Assembly (NCBI RefSeq): GCF_008632125.1 | Contig: NZ_VWRN01000003.1 | Span: forward strand, 1-64,000 | DNA from: Cupriavidus cauae | GTDB taxonomy: Bacteria > Pseudomonadota > Gammaproteobacteria > Burkholderiales > Burkholderiaceae | Length of the DNA stretch: 64,000 nt | Direction: 5' to 3' | Part shown: piece by piece, positions 1-8,099 of the stretch | Numbering within the stretch: position 1 is the first letter of the stretch | How the letters are laid out: each line of letters starts with the position of its first letter | Notes under the pieces: model-generated | What the model saw: only the letters and a program-made list of their open reading frames with translations | What the model was told of the DNA's origin: nothing | Databases searched by the model: none | Made by a program: the position numbers and the translations under genes

Positions 1-1439
1 CGCCGGCGGCCACGCGCACGCGGCTCGCTGGCGGGTGCCACCGCCGCCGCGCGCGCGGCCGGATCGACGGTCTGCACCGTCATGCCCTCGCGCAAGCGGT
101 CGGCGCCGTCGACCACGACGCGCTGGCCCGGCTGCAGGCCGCGCAGCACCGCGGTCTGTTCGCCGTCGCTGGGTCCGAGCGCGACGGTCTGCACCTTGAC
201 CTTGTTCTCCTGGTCGACCACATAGACGAAGGTGCCCTGCTGGCCGCGCTGGATCGCCGCGACCGGCACCACGGTGGCGCCGGCCAGCGTATCGACGCGC
301 ATCCGCACATTGACGAACTGGTTCGGGAACAGCATGCCGTCGTCGTTGCGGAACACGGCCTTGAGCCGCACCGTGCCGGTGGTGGTATCGATCTGGTTGT
401 CGGTGGTCAGCAGCGTGCCGTCGGCCAGCTTGTTGCGCGCCTGGCGATCCCAGGCTTGCACCGGCAGCGTCTGGCCGGCGTTCAGCTGTCTGAGCACGCT
501 GGGCAGGTTGTCTTCCGGAATCGAGAACAGCACGGCGATCGGCTGGATCTGCGTGATCAGCGCGATGCCGTTGGCGTCGGAGGTGCTGACGATATTGCCC
601 GGGTCGACCTGGCGCAGGCCGATGCGGCCCGAGGTCGGCGCCTTGATGCGGGTGTAGCCCAACTGCAGGCGGGCGTTGTCGACGTTGGCCTGGTCGGTCT
701 TGACCACGCCCTCGTACTGGCGCACCAGCGCGTCCTGCGTGTCGACCTGCTGCTTGGCGATCGAATCCTGCGCCAGCAGCGTGCGGTAGCGCTGCTGGTC
801 GATGCGCGCGTTCTGCAGCAGTGCCTGGTCGCGCGCCAGCTGCCCCAGCGCCTGGTCGAGCGCGGCCTGGAACGGGCGCGGGTCGATTTCGGCCAGCAGG
901 TCGCCGGCCTTGACCATCTGGCCTTCCTTGAACAGCACGCGCAGCAGCGGCCCGGAGACCTGCGCGCGTACCGTGACGTTGGCGACCGGGGTCACGTTGC
1001 CCAGGCCGTTGAGCACCACGTCCATGTCGCGCTGCACGACCGGGCTGACCACCACCGGCGCGGCCGGGCCGCTCATGCCGCGGCCGGGGCCGCCGGGTCC
1101 GCCGGGGATGCGGCCGCCCGGGCCGGGCTGGCCCGCCTGGCCGGCATCGGGCGCGCCGCGGTGGCTGTACCAGTACCAGCCGCCGCCGGCCAGCAGCAGC
1201 ACCAGCAGGCCGGCGATCCAGATGCCGCGGCGGCGGCGCGGATGGCCAGGCTCGGATGGCGGGACGGGGCCGTTGCGGCGCTCGGGGCCGGCATCCGGGC
1301 GGATGGTGGGGCCATCAGCGGGGCGGTCAGCGCGGCCATCAGCGGGCCGGCCGGCGGGCGCCTCGGTGGAGGCGTCGATCGGATGATTCTCGCCGTGCGT
1401 CGTGGGTTTGGCGGGCTGGTTGGAATCGGAATTGGCCAT
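1..1439 (-). CDS. mdtA: RND efflux periplasmic adaptor subunit (MdtA/HlyD type), 3' end outside window
   Basis: This is the membrane-fusion protein of a tripartite RND multidrug exporter, linking an inner-membrane RND pump to an outer-membrane channel. About 479 residues are visible and the reading frame runs off the window edge. I read a long polar N-terminus rich in Pro, Asp and Arg, a single hydrophobic anchor (GIWIAGLLVLLLAGGGWYWY, around residues 83-102), a Gly/Pro linker, then the typical adaptor body: a biotinyl-lipoyl half with GLGNVTPVANVTVRAQVSG, an alpha-hairpin, and the beta-barrel segment with LGYTRIKAPTSGRIGLR and VDPGNIVSTSD. The GRIGLR stretch is characteristic of MdtA/MexA-type adaptors. 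The ATG at 1437-1439 faces the two-component genes across 297 bp. In the usual order the RND pump genes would follow to the left of the window. The long N-terminal cytoplasmic tail is larger than in E. coli MdtA. Family assignment is firm; the substrate is unknown. Confidence 0.9.
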   Translation of the reverse strand, partial: MANSDSNQPAKPTTHGENHPIDASTEAPAGRPADGRADRPADGPTIRPDAGPERRNGPVPPSEPGHPRRRRGIWIAGLLVLLLAGGGWYWYSHRGAPDAGQAGQPGPGGRIPGGPGGPGRGMSGPAAPVVVSPVVQRDMDVVLNGLGNVTPVANVTVRAQVSGPLLRVLFKEGQMVKAGDLLAEIDPRPFQAALDQALGQLARDQALLQNARIDQQRYRTLLAQDSIAKQQVDTQDALVRQYEGVVKTDQANVDNARLQLGYTRIKAPTSGRIGLRQVDPGNIVSTSDANGIALITQIQPIAVLFSIPEDNLPSVLRQLNAGQTLPVQAWDRQARNKLADGTLLTTDNQIDTTTGTVRLKAVFRNDDGMLFPNQFVNVRMRVDTLAGATVVPVAAIQRGQQGTFVYVVDQENKVKVQTVALGPSDGEQTAVLRGLQPGQRVVVDGADRLREGMTVQTVDPAARAAAVAPASEPRARGRR

Positions 1440-1649
1440 TCACTGGGGTCCTGGAGCGGGTCCTGAAGCAGATCCGGATGCGGGGCCTGCGCACGCGGCG
1501 CTGCGCGGCCCTGTCGATCGATGGAAAGACGCAGAAGTATGCCGCAACGGTCGGAGCCGGCTCCGGATGCGGAGCGGGGGCGACCTGCGGCGACGTGGCA
1601 AGGATACGGCGTGAGGCGGGGCAGACCTATGTCGGCGGGGAAGGGCTTT

Positions 1650-1664
1650 ATTACAGATAATTAC
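1650..1664 (-). promoter_or_regulatory. Candidate response-regulator direct repeat (GTAAT-N5-GTAAT)
   Basis: On the minus strand GTAAT is followed by five bases and a second GTAAT, so the half-sites are one helical turn apart. This matches the layout of CpxR/OmpR-family sites (GTAAA-N5-GTAAA). It lies in the divergent gap between the efflux adaptor and the response-regulator gene, about 210 bp upstream of the adaptor start and 73 bp upstream of the regulator start. Binding is inferred, not shown. Confidence 0.4.
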
Positions 1665-1736
1665 CAGCGCGCCCCGTGTAACTTGCCGAAACAACATTGC
1701 GGCGGCCCGGCCGGCGTGCCTGTTTATCATCCGGCT

Positions 1737-2477
1737 ATGCGACCCAATCAGCCCACCCAGATCCTGGTCGTCGACGACGATCCCGACTTGCGCGACCTGC
1801 TGCGCGAGTACCTGACCCAGCAAGGCTTCGCCGTTTCGGTGCTGCACGACGGCGACGGCCTGCAGGCCCGCCTCGAACGCGAACGCCCGGCCCTGATCGT
1901 GCTCGACCTGATGATGCCCAAGGTCGACGGCCTGACCGCGCTGCGCAAGCTGCGCGCCCGCAACGACGATATCCCGGTGATCCTGTTGACCGCGCGCAGC
2001 GACGAGATCGACCGCATCGTCGGCCTCGAGATCGGCGCCGACGACTATCTGGGCAAGCCGTTCTCCCCGCGCGAGCTGCTGGCCCGCATCAACGCGGTGC
2101 TGCGCCGCAAGCTGGCGCGTCCGGCGGCGGCGCCCGAGGACCGCGACAGCGCGACCTTCGGCCCGTTCAAGGTGGACTTCCGCCAGCGCACGCTGGTGCG
2201 CTCCGGGCAGGCGCTGCCGATCAGCGACACCGAATTCGCGCTGCTGAAGCTGCTGCTGATGCATCCGCTCGAAGTGCTGTCGCGCGAGCGCATCGTCGAG
2301 CTGATGTACGGCGCGGCCAGCGGCGTCAGCGACCGCGGCATCGACGTGCAGATCTGGCGCCTGCGCCGGCTGCTCGACGAGGACGCGCAGCGGCCCCGCT
2401 ATATCCAGACCGTGCGCGGGCGCGGTTACACCTTCGTGCCCGACGAGGCAGAGCAGGCGGACCAGGCCGCGTCATGA
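1737..2477 (+). CDS. ompR: OmpR-family response regulator
   Basis: This is a 246-aa DNA-binding response regulator. The receiver domain (about 1-120) shows the acidic pocket DDD at 13-15, phospho-acceptor Asp57 in IVLDLMMP, Thr85 and Lys107 in GKPFSP. The C-terminal winged-helix domain (about 145-240) has the OmpR signatures RGIDVQIWRLRRLL and YIQTVRGRGYTFVP. Sequence and partner resemble OmpR more than BaeR or CpxR, so OmpR-like is my preferred name. The frame is open upstream to 1521, but homology begins at the ATG at 1737, where MRPNQPTQILVVDDD starts. The stop overlaps the kinase start (ATGA), so the pair is translationally coupled. The divergent efflux adaptor is a plausible target gene. 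Confidence 0.9.
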   Translation: MRPNQPTQILVVDDDPDLRDLLREYLTQQGFAVSVLHDGDGLQARLERERPALIVLDLMMPKVDGLTALRKLRARNDDIPVILLTARSDEIDRIVGLEIGADDYLGKPFSPRELLARINAVLRRKLARPAAAPEDRDSATFGPFKVDFRQRTLVRSGQALPISDTEFALLKLLLMHPLEVLSRERIVELMYGAASGVSDRGIDVQIWRLRRLLDEDAQRPRYIQTVRGRGYTFVPDEAEQADQAAS

Positions 2478-3751
2478 AGCTGCGCATCGACACCCTGTTC
2501 GGCCGCATGGCGCTGCTGATTGCCGCGGTGCTGGTGATCAGCCATTTCTCGTGGCTGGCGATCCTGCGCATGGACCGCCGCGAGCAGCGCATGGAATATT
2601 CGGTCGAGCAGATGCTGTTCCAGCTCGACAGCATCCAGCGCGCGCTCGACGCCAGGCCGCCGGCGAAGCTGCCGAGCCTGGTCGAGGTCGCCGGCGAGGC
2701 CAGCGCCGAGGAACATGCGCGCGCGCCGACCGACCGCTCGCGCCGGCTGGTCGAACGCTTCTCGGGCCGGTTGCCGCCGGGCACCCAGGTGCGCATCGAG
2801 GACGAGGACACGCCGCGCATCTGGATCAAGCTGCCGACGCGCCAGGACTGGATCGCGATGCCGATCCTGTGGGTCCATAACCCGCCGCTGGACAACCGGC
2901 TGATTCCCGGGGCGATGCTGGTGGTCAGCGTGGCGATCGTGTTCGCGCTGCTGATCGCATGGCAGATCCAGCGGCCGGTGCGCGAAATGGCCAATGCCGC
3001 CGGGCAGCTGTCGCGCCAGCAGCCGGTGGCGCCGCTGCGCGAGCGCGGCCCGCTGGAGCTGCGCCAGCTGATCGAGCGCTTCAACAAGATGGTGGCCGAC
3101 CTGGCGCGCATCGACCAGGAGCGCAACACGATGCTGGCCGGCATCGCGCACGACCTGAAGACGCCGCTGGCGCGGCTGCGGCTGCGCGCCGAGATGCTGG
3201 CCGATCCGAAGGCGGCGGCGGGCGTCACGCGCGACGTCGACTCGATGTCGGCGATCGTGGAGCAGTTCCTGGCCTTCGCGCAGAGCGCCGAGCCGACCGC
3301 GCGGCCGGTGCCGGTCGATCGCCGCATGGCGGAGCTGGCGGCGTCGCTCGCCGAGCAGGAGCGTCCGGTGGACCTGTCGCTGGAGGCCGGCGAAGGCTTC
3401 CGGCTGATCGCCACGCAGCTCGATCGCATCATCGGCAACCTGGTCGACAACGCCTACCACTACGGCGCGCCGCCGGTCAGCATCCGCACCGCGCGCGTGG
3501 CGGAGGGGTGGCAGCTGGTGGTCGAGGACGCGGGCGGCGGCATTCCGGAGGATGCCTTCGACAAGGTCACGCTGCCGTTCGTGCGGCTGGACCCGGCCCG
3601 CGGCGGCAATGCGCATTCGGGCCTGGGGCTGGCGATCGTGGATCGGCTGGTGCGCCAGTCCGGTGGCAGGCTGACGCTGGCCAACCGGCCCGAGGGCGGC
3701 CTGCGCGTCGAGATGGTGTTCCCGTTCGCGCAGCTGGCCAAGGCGGCCTGA
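2474..3751 (+). CDS. envZ: EnvZ-like sensor histidine kinase
   Basis: This 425-aa inner-membrane sensor kinase is the partner of the preceding regulator. Two membrane segments (about 12-31 and 144-163) enclose a periplasmic domain of roughly 110 residues. A HAMP region follows, then the H-box GIAHDLKTPLARLR with phospho-accepting His226, the N-box IIGNLVDNAYHYG, the G1 motif VEDAGGGIPE and the G2 motif HSGLGLAIVDRL. The H-box with Asp-Leu after His and the small ATPase domain are typical of EnvZ. The ATG overlaps the stop of the regulator gene. A hairpin with a T-run about 100 bp downstream may end the transcript. The signal sensed cannot be read from the sequence. Confidence 0.9.
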   Translation: MKLRIDTLFGRMALLIAAVLVISHFSWLAILRMDRREQRMEYSVEQMLFQLDSIQRALDARPPAKLPSLVEVAGEASAEEHARAPTDRSRRLVERFSGRLPPGTQVRIEDEDTPRIWIKLPTRQDWIAMPILWVHNPPLDNRLIPGAMLVVSVAIVFALLIAWQIQRPVREMANAAGQLSRQQPVAPLRERGPLELRQLIERFNKMVADLARIDQERNTMLAGIAHDLKTPLARLRLRAEMLADPKAAAGVTRDVDSMSAIVEQFLAFAQSAEPTARPVPVDRRMAELAASLAEQERPVDLSLEAGEGFRLIATQLDRIIGNLVDNAYHYGAPPVSIRTARVAEGWQLVVEDAGGGIPEDAFDKVTLPFVRLDPARGGNAHSGLGLAIVDRLVRQSGGRLTLANRPEGGLRVEMVFPFAQLAKAA

Positions 3752-3760
3752 GGTATGCCG

Positions 3761-3787
3761 TCGTCCCCGCGAAGGCGGGGATCCGGT
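3761..3787. repeat. REP-like palindromic repeat (CCCCGC-GAAG-GCGGGG core)
   Basis: A short palindrome CCCCGC GAAG GCGGGG followed by ATCCGGTG lies 10 bp after the kinase stop. A diverged copy (CGCGCGAAGGCGGGGACCCGGTGG) lies near 13321, again just after a gene end. A weaker reversed piece lies at 3818-3842. This looks like a dispersed extragenic palindrome of the kind common in Burkholderiales. Confidence 0.6.
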
Positions 3788-3856
3788 GACTTGCGATGGA
3801 TCGCGTGCGGGCGAAAGACCGGGGCCCCGCCTGCGCGGAGGCGACGAGCAACGTGC

Positions 3857-3888
3857 AGCCGCGGCTTACTGCTGCGGCTTTTTCTTTT
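3857..3888 (+). terminator. Candidate Rho-independent terminator for the ompR-envZ transcript
   Basis: AGCCGC (3857-3862) can pair with GCGGCT (3874-3879), followed by TTTTTCTTTT. It overlaps the last codons of the convergent plsY gene. The 11-nt loop makes it only moderately convincing. Confidence 0.5.
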
Positions 3889-4489
3889 CGCCGATGCGGC
3901 TTTCCTGGCCCGCCAGCAGCTTGGCGATGTTCTGGCGATGGCGCAGGATCAGCAGCGCGCTGATGGCGAGGATCGCCGCGGCAACCACGTCGGTGCCGAA
4001 CATCAGCACGTAGAAGAACGGCGCGAACACGGCGGACACCAGCGCGGCCAGCGACGAGTAGCGGAAGAAGGCGGCGATGATCAGCCAGGTCGCCAGCGTG
4101 CCCAGCCCCAGCCACGGATGGATCGCGAACAGGATGCCGGCCGCGGTCGCCACGCCCTTGCCGCCCGCAAAGCGGTGGAACACCGGGAACAGATGCCCGA
4201 GGAACACCGCCACCGCGACCAGCGCGATGCCGGTCTGGTCGACGCCGTAGTCCGGCCCGAAGCGCTGCGCCAGCCAGACCGCCAGCCAGCCCTTGAGGCC
4301 GTCGCCGAGCAGCGTCAGCAGCGCCGCCTTCTTGTTGCCGGTGCGCAGCACGTTGGTCGCGCCCGGATTGCCGGAGCCGTAGGAGTGCGGATCGGGCAGC
4401 CCCATCGTCTTGCTGACCACGACAGCGAAGGAGATCGAACCGATCAGGTAGGCGAGCAGGGCGAACAGCGGATTGGCGAGATTGGCCAT
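3866..4489 (-). CDS. plsY: Glycerol-3-phosphate acyltransferase PlsY
   Basis: This 207-aa inner-membrane enzyme transfers the acyl group from acyl-phosphate to glycerol-3-phosphate, the first acylation step of phospholipid synthesis; it normally works with PlsX. The three conserved family motifs are visible: [25 protein letters not shown] with neighbouring [10 protein letters not shown], and [14 protein letters not shown]. Five to six hydrophobic helices cover the protein, and a basic tail ends in EKKKPQQ. The length matches the family (about 200 aa). It stands alone, convergent with the kinase gene, with ybaK downstream of a 156-bp gap on the same strand. Confidence 0.95.
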   Translation of the reverse strand: MANLANPLFALLAYLIGSISFAVVVSKTMGLPDPHSYGSGNPGATNVLRTGNKKAALLTLLGDGLKGWLAVWLAQRFGPDYGVDQTGIALVAVAVFLGHLFPVFHRFAGGKGVATAAGILFAIHPWLGLGTLATWLIIAAFFRYSSLAALVSAVFAPFFYVLMFGTDVVAAAILAISALLILRHRQNIAKLLAGQESRIGEKKKPQQ

Positions 4490-4645
4490 GGACGGGGTCG
4501 AAGACGGGGTCGAAAAAGCAGCGGAAGGGCGGAGGAGAACCGCAACGGGTGCAAAAAACTGGCGCGATTGTAGCGCGCCGGCGTGGCGCTCACGACCGTG
4601 ATTACCCGGGCACGGAGGAACGCACAGGCCGGCGCGCGGGCGTGC

Positions 4646-5140
4646 TCAGCCCTCCGCCAGCCCGCATTGCACTGGCCTGGCGCCGAGCAGCGTAGTCAGC
4701 ACGGCCGGCTCGATGCTGACCAGATAGCCGCGCCGGCCGCCGTTGATATAGATGCGCTCGAGCGCCAGCACGCCTTCCTCGACATAGACCGGCATCCGCT
4801 TGCGCGTGCCGAACGGCGAGGTGCCGCCGACCAGGTAGCCGCTGTGGCGCTGCGCGACCTCGGGCTTGCACGGCTGCACGCTCTTGCAGCCGATCTGCCG
4901 CGCGAGGTTCTTGGTCGAGACGGTGCGGTCGCCATGCATCAGCACGATCAGCGGCTGCGCCTTGTCGTCTTCCATCACCAGCGTCTTGACCACGTGGTGC
5001 TCGTCGACGCCGAGCTGCCGCGCCGATTCCTCGGTGCCGCCGTGCTCGACGTAGTCGTAGGGGTGCTCGCCGAACGCGATGCCGTGCTGGCGCAGCATCT
5101 GCGTGGCGGGCGTTTCGGAGATGTGTCTGGACTTGGCCAT
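4646..5140 (-). CDS. ybaK: Cys-tRNA(Pro)/Cys-tRNA(Cys) deacylase YbaK/EbsC
   Basis: This 164-aa protein belongs to the YbaK/ProX editing-domain family, which hydrolyses Cys-tRNA(Pro) formed by mischarging in the cytoplasm. The landmarks are TPATQMLRQHGIAF at the N-terminus, the conserved Lys in HHVVKTLVM (the catalytic-lysine region), and GYLVGGTSPFGTRKRMPVYVEE, which is highly typical of YbaK. The length equals E. coli YbaK (about 159 aa). The 93-bp gap on its upstream side, toward xerD, carries a short 10-bp tandem repeat (TCTTGCTCTG). Confidence 0.92.
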   Translation of the reverse strand: MAKSRHISETPATQMLRQHGIAFGEHPYDYVEHGGTEESARQLGVDEHHVVKTLVMEDDKAQPLIVLMHGDRTVSTKNLARQIGCKSVQPCKPEVAQRHSGYLVGGTSPFGTRKRMPVYVEEGVLALERIYINGGRRGYLVSIEPAVLTTLLGARPVQCGLAEG

Positions 5141-5157
5141 GTTGTGCCCGTGTCTGC

Positions 5158-5190
5158 CTTGTCTTGCTCTGTCTTGCTCTGTCTTGCCGG
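5158..5190. repeat. Short tandem repeat, 10-bp unit TCTTGCTCTG
   Basis: About three consecutive imperfect copies lie in the gap between ybaK and xerD. It is one of many small gap-specific arrays in this window. Confidence 0.6.
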
Positions 5191-5233
5191 GTTCGTCTTG
5201 TCGTGCCTGGGGATGCGCCGCGCCTTGGCGCGA

Positions 5234-6250
5234 CTATCCGCGCGGATGATGCTGCTGATGCAGGACGCGCAGCCGCTCGCGCGCGACGTGCGTGTAGATC
5301 TGCGTGGTCGAGATGTCGGCATGCCCCAGCAGCAGCTGCACCACGCGCAGGTCGGCACCATGGTTCAGCAGGTGCGTCGCGAAGGCATGGCGCAGCGTGT
5401 GCGGCGACAGCGGGGCGTGGATCTCGGCCTGGCGCGCATAGCGCTTGATCAGGTACCAGAAGGCCTGGCGCGTCATCGCCTCGCCGCGCTGGGTCACGAA
5501 CAGCGCGTCGCTGCCGCGCTGGCCGAGCAGCGCGGGACGCGCGCTGGCCAGATAACGGCGCAGCCAGACGCCGGCCTCGGCGCCGAACGGCACCAGCCGC
5601 TCCTTGTTGCCCTTGCCGCTGACGACGCGCGCGACGCCCTCGTTCAGGCCGATCTCCACCGTCTTCATCTGCGTCAGCTCGGACACGCGCAGGCCGCTGG
5701 CGTACATCAGCTCCAGCATCGTGCGGTCGCGCAGGCCGAGCGGCGTGTCGATGTCCGGCGCCTGCAGCAGCGCCTCGACCTGGGCCTCGCTCAGCGTCTT
5801 CGGAAAGCGCGGCGGCTGCTTGGCGGCGCGCAGCAGCAGGCAGGGGTCGGCCTGGACCAGATGCTCGCGCAGCGCCCAGCGGAAGAAGCGCCGGAATACC
5901 GCGAGCCGCCGGTTCGCCGACGAGGCCCGCGTGTCGGGATGGCGCGCGGCAAAGTAGCCGGACAGCGCGCCGTCGTCGGCCGCCAGCAGGGCCACGCCGC
6001 GTTCGCCGCGCAGCCAGCGCGCCAGCAGCGCGAGATCGCGGCGGTAGGCGTCGATGGTGTTGCGCGCGAGGCCGTCCTCGAGCCACAGCGCGTCGCAGAA
6101 GCGGTCGACCAGCGTCAGGTCGGCGGCGATGTCGGCTTCGAGCTGGGCCTCCCGGTCGTCGTTCCGGGCGTTGTTCGGGCCACCGTTCGGGCCATTGTTC
6201 GGCACCGGCGGGTCCGCCAGCGCCGCCGTGCTGTGGTGCCGCGCGCTCAC
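5234..6250 (-). CDS. xerD: Tyrosine recombinase XerD
   Basis: This site-specific recombinase acts with XerC at dif to resolve chromosome dimers. It has an N-terminal SAM-like core-binding domain (about 40-130) and a C-terminal catalytic domain. The active-site residues are visible: Arg in SGLRVSEL, Lys in SGKGNKER, the HTLRHAFATHLL His/Arg pair, GHADIS and the nucleophile Tyr in TTQIYTHV. LLGHADISTTQIYTHVARE favours XerD over XerC. No ATG fits the homology start. I chose the GTG at 6248-6250, which overlaps the ogt stop (GTGA) and gives 338 aa, with a low-complexity Asn/Gly/Pro N-terminus of about 35 residues that E. coli XerD lacks. A start further inside the gene is possible. Confidence 0.9.
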   Translation of the reverse strand: MSARHHSTAALADPPVPNNGPNGGPNNARNDDREAQLEADIAADLTLVDRFCDALWLEDGLARNTIDAYRRDLALLARWLRGERGVALLAADDGALSGYFAARHPDTRASSANRRLAVFRRFFRWALREHLVQADPCLLLRAAKQPPRFPKTLSEAQVEALLQAPDIDTPLGLRDRTMLELMYASGLRVSELTQMKTVEIGLNEGVARVVSGKGNKERLVPFGAEAGVWLRRYLASARPALLGQRGSDALFVTQRGEAMTRQAFWYLIKRYARQAEIHAPLSPHTLRHAFATHLLNHGADLRVVQLLLGHADISTTQIYTHVARERLRVLHQQHHPRG

Positions 6251-6813
6251 AGCAGCATCACCCGCTCGTGGCGCAGCAGCCAGCGTTTGACTTCGAGATG
6301 GAAGCCGTCCTCGCCGTGATGGGCGAAGCCGCCCAGACCCTTGGCCCCGACCACGCGATGGCAGGGCACCACCAGCGGAAAGGGGTTGTCGCCGCAGGCC
6401 TGGCCCACCGCGCGCGCGGTGCCGCCGATATTGGCCGCCAGTTCGCCATAGGTCGCGGTGCGGCCGCACCGCACGCTGCGGATCGCCTGCCAGACGCGGC
6501 GCTGGAAGTCGGTGCCGGTGCCGGCGAGCGGCACGTCGAGCGGCGCATCGGGATCGGCATAGTAGGCCTCGAGCTGCGCCGCCAGCTGCCGGATCGGCGG
6601 CAGGTCGGAGTCGCGCGGTGCGAAACGCTCGGGAAGGAAATGGATCGCGTGGACGCACTGCGCGTCCGCGCGCACGCCGATGCGGCCGAACGGCGCGGCG
6701 AGGATGGCATCGAAGCGGGCGGCGAGCCTGGCGTCGCGCAACTGCGCATTGATGTCGGTGTCGGGGCGCGGCGCGGGCGGGGAATCCGTGGACGGATCCG
6801 AATGGGAATGCAT
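6247..6813 (-). CDS. ogt: Methylated-DNA--protein-cysteine methyltransferase
   Basis: This 188-aa suicide repair protein transfers the alkyl group from O6-alkylguanine to its own cysteine. The active-site motif PCHRV places the acceptor at Cys151, and FQRRVWQAIRSVRCGRTATYGELA is the wing and DNA-binding segment. No AraC/Ada domain is present, so this is an Ogt/AdaB-type stand-alone enzyme. The frame is open upstream to 6936, but the ATG at 6811-6813 gives a family-like length. The last codon overlaps the GTG start of xerD, which indicates an ogt-xerD operon. Confidence 0.92.
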   Translation of the reverse strand: MHSHSDPSTDSPPAPRPDTDINAQLRDARLAARFDAILAAPFGRIGVRADAQCVHAIHFLPERFAPRDSDLPPIRQLAAQLEAYYADPDAPLDVPLAGTGTDFQRRVWQAIRSVRCGRTATYGELAANIGGTARAVGQACGDNPFPLVVPCHRVVGAKGLGGFAHHGEDGFHLEVKRWLLRHERVMLL

Positions 6814-6934
6814 GGCGTGACAACGGTCGATCCGGATACCGGATTCTAGTGCCTTGACGCTCCCCGTGCTGATCGGGTGCCCCTTTTCCGCTGGCGGGAG
6901 AGGCGAGCCTGTTGCCTCGACCTCGCGGCTTGGC

Positions 6935-6965
6935 AAAAAAAAAGAGGGCTCCGCGGAGCCCTCTT
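6935..6965 (-). terminator. Rho-independent terminator downstream of the Bug receptor gene
   Basis: A perfect GC-rich inverted repeat, GAGGGCT-CCGCGG-AGCCCTC (6944-6963), is followed on the minus strand by nine consecutive T (6943-6935). It lies 50 bp past the stop of the receptor gene at 7016. Confidence 0.9.
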
Positions 6966-7015
6966 CGATCCTGCAGACAGGCGCCGGCCGATGGACGGGG
7001 GCCTGCGTCAGGCCA

Positions 7016-7987
7016 TCACTGCTCGAGCTTGATGTTCTGCACCTTGACCAGGTTGCGCATCTTGTCGAACTCCTTCTTGATCTCGGCGGCGTGCTGGGCC
7101 GGCGTGTTGCCCGACGGCTCGGCGCCGGCGGCGATCAGGCGTTCGCGGAAGCCCTTGTCCTGCAGCGCCTTGACGGCGGCCTCGTTGAGCTTCTTGATGA
7201 TGTCGTCGGGCGTGCCGGCCGGCGCCACCAGGCCGTACCAGGCCGGATCGTTCGGCTCCTTCAGGCCCATTTCGCCGAAGGTCGGCACGTTCGGCAGCGA
7301 GTCCAGGCGCTTCTCGGCGGCCACCACGATCGGGCGCAGCTTGCCGGCCTTGATGTGCGGCATCGACGAGGGCAGGTTGTCGACCATGATCGGCACCTGG
7401 CCGGCCAGCACGTCGTTCAGTGCCGGGCCCGCGCCGCGGTAGGGGATATGGACCATGAAGGTCTTGGTCGAGACCTTGAACTGCTCGCCCAGCATGTGGC
7501 CGAAGCCGCAGGTGCCCGACGACGCGTACGAATACTTGCCCGGGTTGGCCTTCAGCGTGGCCAGGAATTCCTTGTAGTCCTTGGCCGGGAAGTTCGGGTT
7601 GACCGCGATCACGTTGGCGACGTTGGCCAGGTTCGTGATGGGCTTGAAGTCCTTGATCGGGTCGTACGACAGCTTCGGATTGCAGGCCGGGTTGACCGCC
7701 ATCGTCGACACCGTCGAGATGCCGATCGTGTAGCCGTCCGGCGCCGCCTTGGCGATCGCGTCGGCGCCGATCGAGCCGCCGCCACCGGCGCGGTTCTCGA
7801 CCACCACCGGCTGGCCCAGGATCTTGCTCATCTGGTCGGCCGCGCCGCGGCCCACGATGTCCGTCGTGCCGCCCGGGGCGAACGGAATGATCAGCTTGAT
7901 CGGCTTGGTCGGATAGTTGCTCTGTGCCTGTGCCAGCGAGGCGCAGGCGGCCAGACCCAGGGCCAGGGCAATGTGCTTGGTTTGCAT
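7016..7987 (-). CDS. Bug/TctC-family tripartite tricarboxylate transporter substrate-binding protein
   Basis: This 323-aa periplasmic solute receptor has a Sec signal peptide (MQTKHIALALGLAACASLAQA, cleavage expected before QSNYP). The Bug signatures are the beta-strand loop IKLIIPFAPGGTTDIVGR, VVENRAGGGGSIGADAIAKA, YSYASSGTCGFGHMLGEQF, HIPYRGAGPALNDVLAGQVPI and the final LVAPAGTPDDIIKKLNEA. The acidic residue that usually contacts carboxylate ligands follows the first glycine loop. No TctA/TctB membrane genes are adjacent, which is normal for the many orphan Bug receptors of Burkholderiales. The start at 7987 is supported by a GGGAGA ribosome-binding site. The ligand is unknown; Bug proteins bind carboxylates or amino acids. 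Confidence 0.92.
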   Translation of the reverse strand: MQTKHIALALGLAACASLAQAQSNYPTKPIKLIIPFAPGGTTDIVGRGAADQMSKILGQPVVVENRAGGGGSIGADAIAKAAPDGYTIGISTVSTMAVNPACNPKLSYDPIKDFKPITNLANVANVIAVNPNFPAKDYKEFLATLKANPGKYSYASSGTCGFGHMLGEQFKVSTKTFMVHIPYRGAGPALNDVLAGQVPIMVDNLPSSMPHIKAGKLRPIVVAAEKRLDSLPNVPTFGEMGLKEPNDPAWYGLVAPAGTPDDIIKKLNEAAVKALQDKGFRERLIAAGAEPSGNTPAQHAAEIKKEFDKMRNLVKVQNIKLEQ

Positions 7988-8099
7988 GAGATCGTGTCTC
8001 CCGTCGTGAAGCCGGACGGAGAGTGTCCGTCCAGAACTGAAAATGCCGGCCAGGGACCCGGTAGGGCCCGCCGCGCCGGCGCGATGCATCGGCGGCCCG

